From: JACCTI01 sp038237435
GTDB taxonomy: Bacteria > Verrucomicrobiota > Verrucomicrobiia > Chthoniobacterales > UBA10450
Direction: 5' to 3'
NCBI GenBank assembly: GCA_038237435.1
Contig: JBBRYT010000006.1
Location: 62,001 to 126,000 of the forward strand
Length of the DNA: 64,000 bases
Part shown: positions 8,440 to 17,209 of the stretch, piece by piece
Numbering within the stretch: the stretch's first letter is position 1
Layout: the number at the start of each line of letters is the position of its first letter
Notes under the pieces: generated by a model
Seen by the model: the letters and a program-made list of their open reading frames with translations, nothing else
Databases searched by the model: none
What the model was told of the DNA's origin: nothing
Made by a program: the position numbers and the translations under genes

Positions 8440-9960
8440 CTAAGGAACTGTTTCTACTTTGTAGAACCTAGGCGCGCCGGCTGCCGCCATATCGGTATAA
8501 GTGATCGTTGTCTGCCCGGGCGAAGCGGTCAGAATGGAATCCAAGGGCGCAAAAGCACTCGTTAGGTCGGCCGTTACGGATACCTGATAGCGCAGACCTG
8601 GAGCGCAAGGCCAACTAAGCTGCGCCGTAGTTTCATCGGGACGACTGACACTTGAGACTGAAAAGGGCTGCTGGCCAAAAGCAGCAGACTGCATGGTGTT
8701 GTACAGATTAAGCCGACCACCCGACACGACCTTGCCTATCCATTGTGGAAGAACATCAACATTATTCAGAATCAAGCTCTTAACAGTTGCCACTGATAAG
8801 TCCGGCCGAAAGTCCACCAATAGCCCGACTGCACCTGCTATGTGCGGGCAAGACATGCTTGTTCCGGTCAGGATGCCGTAGGCGTCAAGCCTTGTGCTAA
8901 TAATATCAACACCGGGCGCGGCTAAATCGACCGAAGTTGCTCCATAGTTGCTGAACCCAGCGACGTTGTTTGATCCATCGGAAGCAGCTACTGCTATGAT
9001 GCCTAACGAGTCGAAACTGGCCGGATCGTGCGGTAAGGCATCGTTATCTGCTGCATTATTTCCCGCCGCACAGACATTGACGATGCCAGCCGCTCCGGCG
9101 CGGTCAAAAGCATCCTTTATGGCATAAGGGAAGGGATCGTTAGGCTCGCGCGAGCCGCTGTAGCTATTGTTAGTCGCACGAACATTTATGCCACGCTGTT
9201 TGAGAGCAAGAGCGTAGTCGAAGCACTGAACTAGGGCTGCATCCGAAGCGTCCCCACTAGAATTGAAAGCCTTACAGGGAATGACTTGAGCGTTCCAATT
9301 CACACCTACTACACCGATGCCATTGTTCCCGACCGCGGCGAGTGTTCCGGCTGTGTGCGTGCCGTGCCCATTATCATCTATCGGGTCGCTGTTGCCATAG
9401 GCGGTATTGATCCCATGGATGTCATCGATATAACCATTCTCGTCCTCATCCACACCATCAGCGGCTATTTCTCCTGCGTTAACCCAGATATTAGCGGCCA
9501 AGTCCGGATGATTGTAGTTAGCGCCGGTATCGATATCGACAATCACGACGTTGCCGCTGCCAGTAGTAAAATCTCGCCATACGGCTGTGGTGCCGATTTT
9601 CTCCAATCCCCACAGGTTGCCGTTTAACCATTGCGGATCGTTCGGCGGCGGATCGGCGTTGAGATGTCGGATGTAATTTGGTTGCGTGTAAAGAATGTCG
9701 CCCTCGCTGGCAAAACTGGCGGCGTCGGTCTTAGATCCGCGACTACTCGTCAGGCGGACATGATCGATGCCGAGGGCAGGAAAACGATGAATAATTTCCG
9801 CACCGCGGCGCGCTAAAACAGAATTCCGCTCGGCCAGGGATACATCACCTCGGAATTTGATCAGTAGTTCTCCAGGAACTGAATCGGCTGCACGACTTCG
9901 CTGCACCAACAGAAATGCGATCACGCCAAAAAAAATGTGCCAATGTGCAGACCGCTCCAT
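8440..9960 (-). CDS. secreted subtilisin-like serine protease (S8) with C-terminal sorting-like module
   Basis: The 506-residue preproprotein has a signal peptide (cleavage near residue 25), a short I9-like propeptide (GELLIKFRGDVSLAERN...), and a subtilase domain with the full triad: D144 in VDIDTG, H199 in NGHGTH and S368 in GTSMSCPH, plus the oxyanion asparagine in CAAGNN. It should hydrolyse proteins outside the cell or in the periplasm. After about residue 430 comes a ~60-residue beta-rich module with YQVSVTADLT and the ending PRFYKVETVP, similar to the ends of three other secreted proteins in this window. Two decamer variants (8558, 9136) and one exact copy (9001) fall inside. Confidence 0.9.
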   Translation of the reverse strand: MERSAHWHIFFGVIAFLLVQRSRAADSVPGELLIKFRGDVSLAERNSVLARRGAEIIHRFPALGIDHVRLTSSRGSKTDAASFASEGDILYTQPNYIRHLNADPPPNDPQWLNGNLWGLEKIGTTAVWRDFTTGSGNVVIVDIDTGANYNHPDLAANIWVNAGEIAADGVDEDENGYIDDIHGINTAYGNSDPIDDNGHGTHTAGTLAAVGNNGIGVVGVNWNAQVIPCKAFNSSGDASDAALVQCFDYALALKQRGINVRATNNSYSGSREPNDPFPYAIKDAFDRAGAAGIVNVCAAGNNAADNDALPHDPASFDSLGIIAVAASDGSNNVAGFSNYGATSVDLAAPGVDIISTRLDAYGILTGTSMSCPHIAGAVGLLVDFRPDLSVATVKSLILNNVDVLPQWIGKVVSGGRLNLYNTMQSAAFGQQPFSVSSVSRPDETTAQLSWPCAPGLRYQVSVTADLTSAFAPLDSILTASPGQTTITYTDMAAAGAPRFYKVETVP

Positions 9961-10031
9961 CGGCTCATTCTAGTCCATGAGGGCCTTGCGACCAAGAATC
10001 CGTTTGCCGAAAAGCAGTCGGGTGACATAGT

Positions 10032-10053
10032 GCGCCGCGGTTCCCCGCGGCGC
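10032..10053. repeat. perfect GC-rich hairpin
   Basis: GCGCCGCGG (10032-10040) and CCGCGGCGC (10045-10053) form a perfect 9-bp stem with a TTCC tetraloop, 23 bases before the ACT-protein start. No T-run follows, so it is not a typical terminator. It has the look of a REP-type palindrome or a 5' untranslated hairpin. Confidence 0.5.
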
Positions 10054-10075
10054 GACTGACGCAGCCGCACTTGCC

Positions 10076-10546
10076 ATGGCTCTCGATTTACCCGAAACCA
10101 CCTCTAAAATGGACGCACCGCGCGTCCGCCAGTTCTCCATTTTTCTCGCGAACAAGGTGGGCGCGATGCTCGAAGTGGTGAAGCTGCTTACTAAGCATCA
10201 TGCCGACGTGATTGCGCTGAGCATTGCGGAATCGACCGACTCTGCGATCGCGCGGATCATGGTGAGCGATCCGGATCTGGTGGAGCGACTCTTCCAGGAC
10301 CACGCTATTCCGTATGGCCACTGCGAAATGCTGGTCGTGGAAATGAAAGAAGTCGCGGAGGAATTAGGCAAATTGCTTGCCGCATTACTTATGGCCGAAG
10401 TAAACGTCCATTTCACTTACCCGCTGCTGATTCGGCCTCGAGGATTCTGCGCCATCGCCCTGCATGTAGATGATGCGGACTGCGCGTCCTCTGTTTTGCT
10501 GGGGGAAGGCTTCAAAATTCTCAGCCAAAACGACATCTCGCGCTGA
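10076..10546 (+). CDS. tandem ACT-domain protein
   Basis: The 156-residue protein consists of two ACT-like units: residues ~16-85 (VRQFSIFLANKVGAMLEVVKLLTKHHADVIALSI) and ~85-150 (MLVVEMKEVAEELGKLLAALLMAEVNVHFTYPLL). ACT domains bind amino acids and regulate enzymes; stand-alone double-ACT proteins usually have no assigned target. The start could also be M12 (10109), which begins at the first ACT strand. It is first in a run of same-strand genes reaching 15648, but 49 bp and a change of theme separate it from the next gene. Confidence 0.75.
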   Translation: MALDLPETTSKMDAPRVRQFSIFLANKVGAMLEVVKLLTKHHADVIALSIAESTDSAIARIMVSDPDLVERLFQDHAIPYGHCEMLVVEMKEVAEELGKLLAALLMAEVNVHFTYPLLIRPRGFCAIALHVDDADCASSVLLGEGFKILSQNDISR

Positions 10547-10595
10547 GCCGGAGCGTTTGACCGGCTCGCCGGGTGCGATTAAACGAAGAGCAGAG

Positions 10596-11705
10596 ATGCC
10601 TGCGACGATTTTCTCGCCGATGCGAACGGACAAGACGATTTCGATCGCGTTCGCTATGGTGGCCGTGCTCGGCGCGGCCGAGGTCTTAGCCGTCGGCTGG
10701 CATTTCGTCGCGAAAGCTCGCTCTGCGCGGCAGGCGAACACTTCGCCAGCCGTGATTTCTACGCCAGCGCCGATTGCTCCGGGTGCGGCGACGACCGTGG
10801 CGCCAGCGCCGCAAACCACTGCGCAATCAACTCCGAGCAACGCCGCCCTCTCCGTGGCAGAGCGTCTCTTAAAAGAAGCGACGCAGTTGCGCGAACAAGG
10901 CGACACGAACAATGCGCTCGCCCGCCTGCAGGACGCGTCACAACGCGATCCAAAAAACGCGAATGTCCTCGCAGAAATGGCGATGATTTACGAATCGATC
11001 GGCTCCCTCGACCGGTCTAACGAAACCTGGCGAAAGATCGCCGACATTGGACCCTCGGCCGGGGCGCTGTGGGAGTTAGCCGACATGAAATTAAAGATGG
11101 GCGTGGCGCCTCCGGCAAAAACGACCGGTCCGGGTTTCGCCGGCGTTTCGCCGCTCGATGCCGGAACGACGCGCGCTGATCCGGAAGGAATTCCTGATGG
11201 TTCGAACTTTGGCATTACCGAAGCATCGACGACGGAAAATCCCGATCCGGAATCCGAGACCAATCTGACTTTGCGCGTCGGGGTGAAAAAACGTCCGAAT
11301 ACCGTGACTGAGCACACGAAGGTGAAGATCCAGGTATATTTCTACGACACGGTCGACAATAACAAGGTGGCGTTGACCGACGCGGAAGTGAATTACGAAT
11401 GGCTCACGCCGAATCACGATTGGAAGGCGACTAATCCCGAGGTGCTGGCGGTGAGTTACATTCGTTTGAAAAAAGATGCCCTCTCCTCCGAAGCAGCACT
11501 GGCAGAAGCGGCGGCCGCAGTGACTCCACCGAGCGCCGGCAAGAAAGCCGTGACGCCCGCGAAAAAAACGGCCGCCTCGACTAATCGAAAGTATGCCGGT
11601 TATCAGGTGCGCGTGTATTATAATGATCAGCTTCAGGACGTGAAAGCGGAACCGACAAAACTCCTCAACCTTTTCCCGCCGCCGCTCACCTTGACCTCGC
11701 AGTAA
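10596..11705 (+). CDS. membrane-anchored TPR-containing protein
   Basis: Starting at ATG 10596 the protein has 369 residues. It has one N-terminal membrane helix (about 14-35), a low-complexity Pro/Ala/Thr linker, two TPR-like repeats (AERLLKEATQLREQGDTNNAL and PKNANVLAEMAMIYESIG, about 85-150), a short linker and a beta-rich C-terminal domain starting LTLRVGVKKRPNTVTEHTKVK that is interrupted by an Ala/Lys-rich stretch. The C-terminal half is unlike any family I can name. An in-frame upstream start at 10470 would run through the ACT gene and is rejected. It overlaps the next gene by one base (TAATG), so the two are translationally coupled. Confidence 0.65.
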   Translation: MPATIFSPMRTDKTISIAFAMVAVLGAAEVLAVGWHFVAKARSARQANTSPAVISTPAPIAPGAATTVAPAPQTTAQSTPSNAALSVAERLLKEATQLREQGDTNNALARLQDASQRDPKNANVLAEMAMIYESIGSLDRSNETWRKIADIGPSAGALWELADMKLKMGVAPPAKTTGPGFAGVSPLDAGTTRADPEGIPDGSNFGITEASTTENPDPESETNLTLRVGVKKRPNTVTEHTKVKIQVYFYDTVDNNKVALTDAEVNYEWLTPNHDWKATNPEVLAVSYIRLKKDALSSEAALAEAAAAVTPPSAGKKAVTPAKKTAASTNRKYAGYQVRVYYNDQLQDVKAEPTKLLNLFPPPLTLTSQ

Positions 11706-12433
11706 TGCAACTGCTCATCGTCCATCACGACGCTGAGGTCGGTGAGGAATTGGTGCGCATGATCCGGGGATACACCGAGCACCAGGCCGGCTTCGCCAAT
11801 TCCGATGCGCGCGCGCTTGATTGGGCCCGCGGCGTGACGCGTTGTTCGCTGCTCATCACGCAACTTCAAGCCGAAGGCGTCAACGGTTTCGCGCTGGCAG
11901 CGAATCTTTGCGAAATGTTTCCCGGCATGCAGACGATGTTTCTGCCGGATTATTCCGTGAGCGACCAACGTCTGGAGATTGCGGAGTCGAAAGTTTTTCC
12001 GGAACCAATTGATGGCGAGCACGTGCTCGACGCCATCGCCATCGCGGAAGAACACCGCCAGACCGGACAGGATTTGTTTCACGCACTCGACATTCTTCAG
12101 ATGTGTTGTCTCGCCGAACGCAGCGGCGCGTTACAATTGGTCAACGGTTCAAAGACCGCGCTGGTTTATCTTTTGAATGGACAAATCGTGCATGCGGAAC
12201 GCGGCACGGCACGCGGCGTTGATGCTCTTTATGAATTAGTGCCGTGGGAAGCAGTCGAATTCGCCTACGATTATTCGCAACGCGCGACTGTGCAGTCGAT
12301 CAACCTCCCGTGGGACGAAGCGGTGGTCGCTGCGGTGGGGCGACGGAAAGGCCAACCCGTCGGCAGCACTTCGCCCGCGGAGACTGCGCCGCCGGCAAAA
12401 ACTAAACGCACCTTTTTCGGTCTGCGAAAATAG
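11705..12433 (+). CDS. response-regulator-like protein with PATAN/DUF4388 domain
   Basis: The 242-residue protein has an N-terminal region laid out like a CheY fold (MQLLIVHHDAEVGEELVRMI...SLLITQ...MFLPDYSVSD) but without a clear phospho-acceptor aspartate after strand 3 (ITQLQ where DxxMP is usual), so it is a pseudo-receiver. Residues ~128-225 (LFHALDILQMCCLAERSGALQL...VYLLNGQIVHAERG) match the DUF4388/PATAN domain that occurs with two-component and gliding/chemotaxis regulators. Its start overlaps the TPR gene stop by one base, so the two probably act together at the membrane. Partner and output are unknown. Confidence 0.7.
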   Translation: MQLLIVHHDAEVGEELVRMIRGYTEHQAGFANSDARALDWARGVTRCSLLITQLQAEGVNGFALAANLCEMFPGMQTMFLPDYSVSDQRLEIAESKVFPEPIDGEHVLDAIAIAEEHRQTGQDLFHALDILQMCCLAERSGALQLVNGSKTALVYLLNGQIVHAERGTARGVDALYELVPWEAVEFAYDYSQRATVQSINLPWDEAVVAAVGRRKGQPVGSTSPAETAPPAKTKRTFFGLRK

Positions 12434-12489
12434 CCGAGCGAATCGCCGCTCGCTTTTTGTCCGACGACTTGTCTTATTCTACCGGCTCA

Positions 12490-13359
12490 ATGCGATCCCG
12501 CTTTCTCTTCGCATTCATGATCTTCGGCGCCTGCACTGCGCGCGGCCAAATTCAGCTCGATCTGAAATTTAAGCGCGTGCAGTACGTCGCCTACGAGCCA
12601 CTCATCGCCACGGTGCAGATCACAAATCTGGCCGGGCGCGACATTGAACTGCGCGACGAAGAAGATCAGCGTTGGTTTGGATTCGAAGTGAAAACGAACG
12701 ACGACCGTTTTCTTCCGGTTAGTAATCACGCGCCGGAACCGCCGCTAAAAATCGAGGCCGGCAAAACCGTCACGCGCAAAATTGATCTGACGCCGCAATT
12801 TCCTGTGCACGAGCTCGGCCCATATCATATTCGCGCGAATATTTTCTTTGCCGACCTGCACAAGTTCTTTTATTCGACCGGTAAAGTCATCCACGTCGTC
12901 AATGCGCGACCCATCTGGCAGCGCACCGTCGGAATTCCGGAAGGGATGCAAAACGGCGGCGAGCCGCGCACCTACTCGCTCCTTACTAATCGCTTCCCCG
13001 ATCACACTTCGCTTTACGTGCGCGTGGAAGACAAGGACAGCGGCGTGGTTTACAGCACTTACTCGTTAGGCCGCGCCATTGCTTTCGACGAACCCCAGGC
13101 GGAGCTCGATCTACAAAATTTACTGCACGTTCTGCATTGCGCCGCTCCGCGCAGTTGGTCTTATTCGCAAATCGGGCCTAACGGCGAGCTGCTTGCCCAT
13201 AAGACTTTTCTCGAAACGAAATCGCGGCCGCATCTGCGGCGCGCGGAAAATGGCGCCGTCGTGGTGAAAGGGGGCATGCTCGATGCTCCTGTGCAATCTT
13301 CCCAGAATTCCGCCGCCAAACTTTCCGCCCGCCCACCCACCATTCCATCGGATGACTAG
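12490..13359 (+). CDS. secreted protein of unknown function
   Basis: From ATG 12490 the protein has 289 residues. It has a signal peptide ending at about residue 19 (CTARGQ), then a beta-rich domain (IQLDLKFKRVQYVAYEPLIATVQITNLAGRDIEL...) that looks like an immunoglobulin-type fold, and a conserved-looking C-terminal segment (ELDLQNLLHVLHCAAPRSWSYSQIG). I do not recognise the family. It overlaps the amidase gene by 8 bp, so an envelope or cell-wall role is plausible by context. One exact decamer (13062) gives the tripeptide SLG. An upstream start at 12457 would put 11 residues in front of the signal peptide. Confidence 0.65.
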   Translation: MRSRFLFAFMIFGACTARGQIQLDLKFKRVQYVAYEPLIATVQITNLAGRDIELRDEEDQRWFGFEVKTNDDRFLPVSNHAPEPPLKIEAGKTVTRKIDLTPQFPVHELGPYHIRANIFFADLHKFFYSTGKVIHVVNARPIWQRTVGIPEGMQNGGEPRTYSLLTNRFPDHTSLYVRVEDKDSGVVYSTYSLGRAIAFDEPQAELDLQNLLHVLHCAAPRSWSYSQIGPNGELLAHKTFLETKSRPHLRRAENGAVVVKGGMLDAPVQSSQNSAAKLSARPPTIPSDD

Positions 13360-14140
13360 AAATCGACTCTTCGCCATCGTCTGCGCCTTCCTCGTCCTTG
13401 GCCTGCACGAAGCGCACGCGCAATCGCGCACCATTGTCATCGATGCCGGCCATGGCGGATTCGATCGCGGCGGCGTGCCGTATCAACGCATTGGAGAAAA
13501 AAATCTCACACTTGATGTCGCGCAACGTTTGAAGCGCGTCATGCAGGCCGGCGGCTACCGCGTGATCATGACGCGCGACAGCGATGTCTTCATTCCGCTC
13601 GGAACCCGGGTCGCCATCGCCAACTCCAATCGCAATGCCATCTTCGTCTCGATTCATTTTAATTCCGCTCCGCGCTGGAGTGCGAATGGAATCGAAACCT
13701 ATTATTATAGAAGCGATGCCGCGTCGCTCGCCGCCAGCATTCATCGCAACGTCGTCGCCATGACCTCATCGGAAAATCGCGGTATTCGCCGCCGCGGATT
13801 TTTCGTTCTTCGCCGCACCGCCATCCCCGCAGTGCTGGTCGAATGCGGATTTCTGACGAATCCGACCGAAGGCAATAACATACAAAACTCCGCCTATCGA
13901 CAGCGCCTTGCCGAAACAATTGCTCGTGGCGTTCGACGCGAACCGGCGCCCTTCACTCGTGCGCTCACGCGCGGAGCCGCTGCCTCATCCGAAGTTTTGC
14001 CGCAACCGTTCAACGGCCCCGATTTTGTCAGAGCGGCGCCTCGCGCAAGACATTCCGCGCATTCTAAATCGCACAAGAAGCACGGCAGCTCGAAGAAGAA
14101 AAAATCCAGCGGCAAAAAGAAAAAAAGCAGCGACGATTAG
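13352..14140 (+). CDS. N-acetylmuramoyl-L-alanine amidase (Amidase_3)
   Basis: The 262-residue protein has a signal peptide (to about residue 24) and an Amidase_3 catalytic domain: IVIDAGHGGFDRG holds the first zinc histidine, GEKNLTLDVA the glutamate ligand, SIHFNSA the second histidine, and VECGFLTNP the catalytic glutamate. It cuts the bond between MurNAc and the stem peptide in the periplasm. The tail (last ~30 residues) is a His/Ser/Lys-rich basic stretch that may bind the cell wall or DNA. The start ATG overlaps the preceding gene by 8 bp; the in-frame ATG at 13283 would bury the signal peptide and is rejected. Confidence 0.9.
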   Translation: MTRNRLFAIVCAFLVLGLHEAHAQSRTIVIDAGHGGFDRGGVPYQRIGEKNLTLDVAQRLKRVMQAGGYRVIMTRDSDVFIPLGTRVAIANSNRNAIFVSIHFNSAPRWSANGIETYYYRSDAASLAASIHRNVVAMTSSENRGIRRRGFFVLRRTAIPAVLVECGFLTNPTEGNNIQNSAYRQRLAETIARGVRREPAPFTRALTRGAAASSEVLPQPFNGPDFVRAAPRARHSAHSKSHKKHGSSKKKKSSGKKKKSSDD

Positions 14141-14142
14141 GA

Positions 14143-15648
14143 ATGGAATCGCCGGTCGTCACCTCGGCCGAAATGCGAGCAGCGGAAGAAGCGGCCTTCG
14201 CCCGCGGCGTCAGTGCGGAATCGTTGATGGATGAAGCGGCCCGCGGAATCGCGCGCACGGTCGAAAAATTTTTTCCGCAACCCGGACGCTGCCTCGTCTT
14301 TGCCGGCAAAGGCAACAACGCCGGTGACGCATTCGCCGCCGCGGAGATCTTACACTCGTTAGGCTGGGAGATCGGTCTGCGGCTCAGTTTCCCCGAAACC
14401 CAACTGAGTCAGCTCGCGAGGAAGAAGCTTCGCCATTTGCGGGGTGCGGCCAAGAAAATCGCGGCAGCGTCTTGGAGTGCGCGCGCTGTTGCGCCGCTTT
14501 CCGTGCGTTCCCAAAGCGCCGGAACACCGCCGCATTCCAAGACGCTGTCGCGCTCCACCATCATTCTGGACGGGCTGCTCGGTCTGGGCGCGAAGCCACC
14601 GCTGCGCGGTCCCATTCGCGAAGCTTGCCGCGAGATCAATCGCCTGCGCTGCGACGAGAATGCTTTCGTCTTGGCGATCGATTTTCCCAGCGGCCTCGGT
14701 GACGACGCGGCCGTGGTAGCTAATTGTACCGTTACCATCGGCGCGGCCAAGCGCGAGTTGCTCGACGACGACGCGATCAATTTTGTCGGCTGCCTCGAAG
14801 TGGTGCCGCTGGAGCAGTTGCAATTGCCTAACAAGTGGAAGGAGATTGTTACAACTGGCCTGCAGATTCCTCGACGCGATTTCAGCGCTTACAAAAATCA
14901 ATTCGGTCGCATCGGCGTGGTCGCCGGATCGAAAGGACTTACCGGCGCGGCGCTCTTGTGCTCGTTAGGCGCTTTGCGGGCCGGCGCCGGCCTGGTCGAA
15001 CTTTTCGTTCCGGAAGAAATTTATCCGATCGCCGCCGGTCACGCCGCACCCGAAGTGATGGTGAAACCGATCGCATCCTACAAGGCATTGCTGGACGAAC
15101 CGATCGACGTCTGGGCATTGGGTCCCGGGCTCGGTCGAAAGCATGCGGGCGAAATCCTCAAACTCATTCGCAAGGCGAAGCAACCAATGGTGGTCGATGC
15201 CGACGGCCTCAACGTTCTCGCGGAAAACATGGCGGCTATTTCCAAGTTCGGCGGTCCACGTCTTCTCACACCCCACCCTGGCGAAATCAAACGCCTCGCG
15301 CCGAAATTAAAAGGGACGCGGGCCGAGATCGCGCAAAAGTTCTGCGCCAAATATAAGGCAACGCTTTTGCTCAAGGGCAGCCGCACGATCGTCGCCCAAC
15401 GGGGCCATGCACTGAGCTACAACACCACGGGTAATCCGGGCATGGCCACCGGTGGAATGGGCGATGTGCTGACCGGCGTCTGCGCGGCGCTCATTGGACA
15501 AAAACTATCGCCATACGACGCCGCGAGACTCGGCGCGTGGCTCTGTGGACGCGCCGCCGAGATCGCAATTTTCAATGGCGGCGAAAGCGAGCAATCTCTT
15601 CTTCCGAGCGATGTCCTCGCCAATCTCGGACGCGCGTTTCGGCTATAA
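14143..15648 (+). CDS. nnr: bifunctional NAD(P)H-hydrate epimerase / ADP-dependent dehydratase
   Basis: The 501-residue protein joins an N-terminal YjeF_N epimerase domain (EMRAAEEAAFARG..., VFAGKGNNAGDAFAAAEIL, about 1-235) to a C-terminal ribokinase-like YjeF_C dehydratase domain (about 245-500) with VVAGSKGLTGAALL, LTPHPGEIKRL and NPGMATGGMGDVLTG. It repairs hydrated NADH and NADPH in the cytoplasm. It starts three bases after the amidase stop. Two exact decamers (14355 and 14961) both encode SLG, and a variant at 14826 encodes LPNK. The 3' end overlaps aroB convergently by 6 bp. Confidence 0.93.
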   Translation: MESPVVTSAEMRAAEEAAFARGVSAESLMDEAARGIARTVEKFFPQPGRCLVFAGKGNNAGDAFAAAEILHSLGWEIGLRLSFPETQLSQLARKKLRHLRGAAKKIAAASWSARAVAPLSVRSQSAGTPPHSKTLSRSTIILDGLLGLGAKPPLRGPIREACREINRLRCDENAFVLAIDFPSGLGDDAAVVANCTVTIGAAKRELLDDDAINFVGCLEVVPLEQLQLPNKWKEIVTTGLQIPRRDFSAYKNQFGRIGVVAGSKGLTGAALLCSLGALRAGAGLVELFVPEEIYPIAAGHAAPEVMVKPIASYKALLDEPIDVWALGPGLGRKHAGEILKLIRKAKQPMVVDADGLNVLAENMAAISKFGGPRLLTPHPGEIKRLAPKLKGTRAEIAQKFCAKYKATLLLKGSRTIVAQRGHALSYNTTGNPGMATGGMGDVLTGVCAALIGQKLSPYDAARLGAWLCGRAAEIAIFNGGESEQSLLPSDVLANLGRAFRL

Positions 15649-16752
15649 TTTTTCTAGAGCCGCTTCGATATCCGACATCGTCACATCACTCGTTAAGCGT
15701 GCGGATCCGAGATGTGGGGTAACGACAAACCGTACTTCGCCGCGCTCGAATTTTTTATCTGCTTTCAGAGCGGTCAGAATTTCCTCGCGCGGGAAATGCG
15801 GCGGCAGTTTGGTCGGCAAATCGACCGCGTTTAGGGCCCGCACAACTTTTTCGCGCTCTTGCTGACTGAGACCGGCGCGGCGCACAGATATTTCGCATGC
15901 GGCTATTATCCCGAGGCCGATCGCTTCGCCGTGGAGAAGCGTGCCATAACCGATCGCGCGCTCGATCGCGTGGCCGACGGTGTGTCCGAAATTCAGAATT
16001 GCGCGCTCGCCGGAAATGTCGCGCTCATCGCGCGCCACGATACCGGCTTTGATCTCGATGTTACGTGCCACCAGACTCGCCAAGTTCGCACGATCAAATT
16101 TCGCCAGCATGTCGAAGAGCGTTGGATCAGCGATCACCGCGTGCTTGATGATTTCCGCGAAACCTTGATTGAATTCACGCGGCGGCAACGTTTTTAACGT
16201 ATCGACATCGACCAGCACAAGTGCCGGCTGATGCACTGCGCCTAACAAGTTCTTCCCCGTCGTCGTGTTCACGCCCGTCTTGCCGCCGATCGAGCTATCG
16301 ACCTGCGCGAGCAAAGTCGTCGGAACTTGAATGTACGAAATTCCGCGATGATAAATCGCAGCCGCGAATCCGGCCAAATCGCCGACCACCCCTCCTCCCA
16401 GCGCGACGACGAACGAAGAGCGATCCAACCCCGCGGCCGACATTTGTTCGCAGATGTTACCGGCTTGCTCGAGCGACTTGGAATTCTCGCCCGCGGGAAT
16501 CGTGATTAACGCCGGCTCGAATTTCGCATTGCGTAGATGATCAACGACCTTTTTCTCAAAAAATTCTGCGGTATTGGCGTCGCACACGACCGCGCAAGAG
16601 CGTCCGCGAAAAAGACGCGACGCTTGCTCGCCGACCTTTGCGAGCAAAGCCCTGCCAACCAGCGCATCGTAATGTTTTTCTCCGGCGCGAATCGGAATCG
16701 TGACCGTCGCGGCGGGCGGGACTTGGCTTGACAATGTCGCTGACTGTCTCAT
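15643..16752 (-). CDS. aroB: 3-dehydroquinate synthase
   Basis: The 369-residue protein has the AroB NAD- and zinc-binding core: GGGVVGDLAGFAAAIYHRG, PTTLLAQVDSSIGGKTGVN, and the metal-binding GHTVGHAIE later in the domain, with E in EIIKHAVI. It converts DAHP to 3-dehydroquinate, the second shikimate step, in the cytoplasm. Length is normal for the family. It overlaps the convergent nnr gene by 6 bp and is divergent from the Tic20-like gene with only 12 bp between the two starts, so their promoters must overlap the coding ends. A near-copy of the decamer falls at 16240. Confidence 0.95.
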   Translation of the reverse strand: MRQSATLSSQVPPAATVTIPIRAGEKHYDALVGRALLAKVGEQASRLFRGRSCAVVCDANTAEFFEKKVVDHLRNAKFEPALITIPAGENSKSLEQAGNICEQMSAAGLDRSSFVVALGGGVVGDLAGFAAAIYHRGISYIQVPTTLLAQVDSSIGGKTGVNTTTGKNLLGAVHQPALVLVDVDTLKTLPPREFNQGFAEIIKHAVIADPTLFDMLAKFDRANLASLVARNIEIKAGIVARDERDISGERAILNFGHTVGHAIERAIGYGTLLHGEAIGLGIIAACEISVRRAGLSQQEREKVVRALNAVDLPTKLPPHFPREEILTALKADKKFERGEVRFVVTPHLGSARLTSDVTMSDIEAALEKL

Positions 16753-16764
16753 GTAAATAATCGT

Positions 16765-17205
16765 ATGCCCGATCCCGCCGTTCCGACTCCGCCGATTAAT
16801 CCGGTTACGCCGGCGCCTGCGGCCACGAAGTCAACGACCACCGATCTACCCTCAAATGTAGCAGCGGCGCTGGCCTGCATTCCCCTCATCGGCGGCATCA
16901 TCTTCTACGTTTTGGAAAAGCGCGATGCGTTTGTCCGTTTTTACGCGATGCAATCGATCATCTTTGGTGGCGCCTGGATCATTTTCAGCATCGCCTACCA
17001 GGTTCTCCATGGCGTTTTCAATTCGATCCCGGGACTTCGCTACGTCCTTCTTCTTTTGCTGGGTTTGTGTTGGGCGGTGATAACGATCGCCTTTCTGGTC
17101 ATCTTCATCATCATCGTCATCAAAGCCTTCAGTGGTGTGATCTGGGAAATTCCCTACATCGGACCGGTGGCGCGCAAGCAGGTCGACGGCACGCCCGTTG
17201 CCTAA
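16765..17205 (+). CDS. DUF4870/Tic20-like membrane protein
   Basis: The 146-residue protein has a Pro/Thr-rich N-terminus, then NVAAALACIPLIGGIIFYVLEKRDAFVRFYAMQSI, the hallmark of the DUF4870 (Tic20-like) family: a helix, a charged R-F-x-A-x-Q-S turn, and two more membrane helices (about 70-95 and 98-120). The role of the family in bacteria is unknown. The stop codon TAA at 17203-17205 is part of an exact decamer copy that also supplies the stop of the convergent holA gene. Confidence 0.75.
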   Translation: MPDPAVPTPPINPVTPAPAATKSTTTDLPSNVAAALACIPLIGGIIFYVLEKRDAFVRFYAMQSIIFGGAWIIFSIAYQVLHGVFNSIPGLRYVLLLLLGLCWAVITIAFLVIFIIIVIKAFSGVIWEIPYIGPVARKQVDGTPVA

Positions 17206-17209
17206 CGAG
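17200..17209 (-). repeat. decamer copy that supplies the stop codons of two convergent genes
   Basis: The sequence GCCTAACGAG at 17200-17209 is the reverse complement of CTCGTTAGGC. Its TAA is the stop of the Tic20-like gene on the + strand and, read from the other strand, its CTA complement gives the TAG stop of holA. The two genes therefore end within one copy of the motif. Confidence 0.9.
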
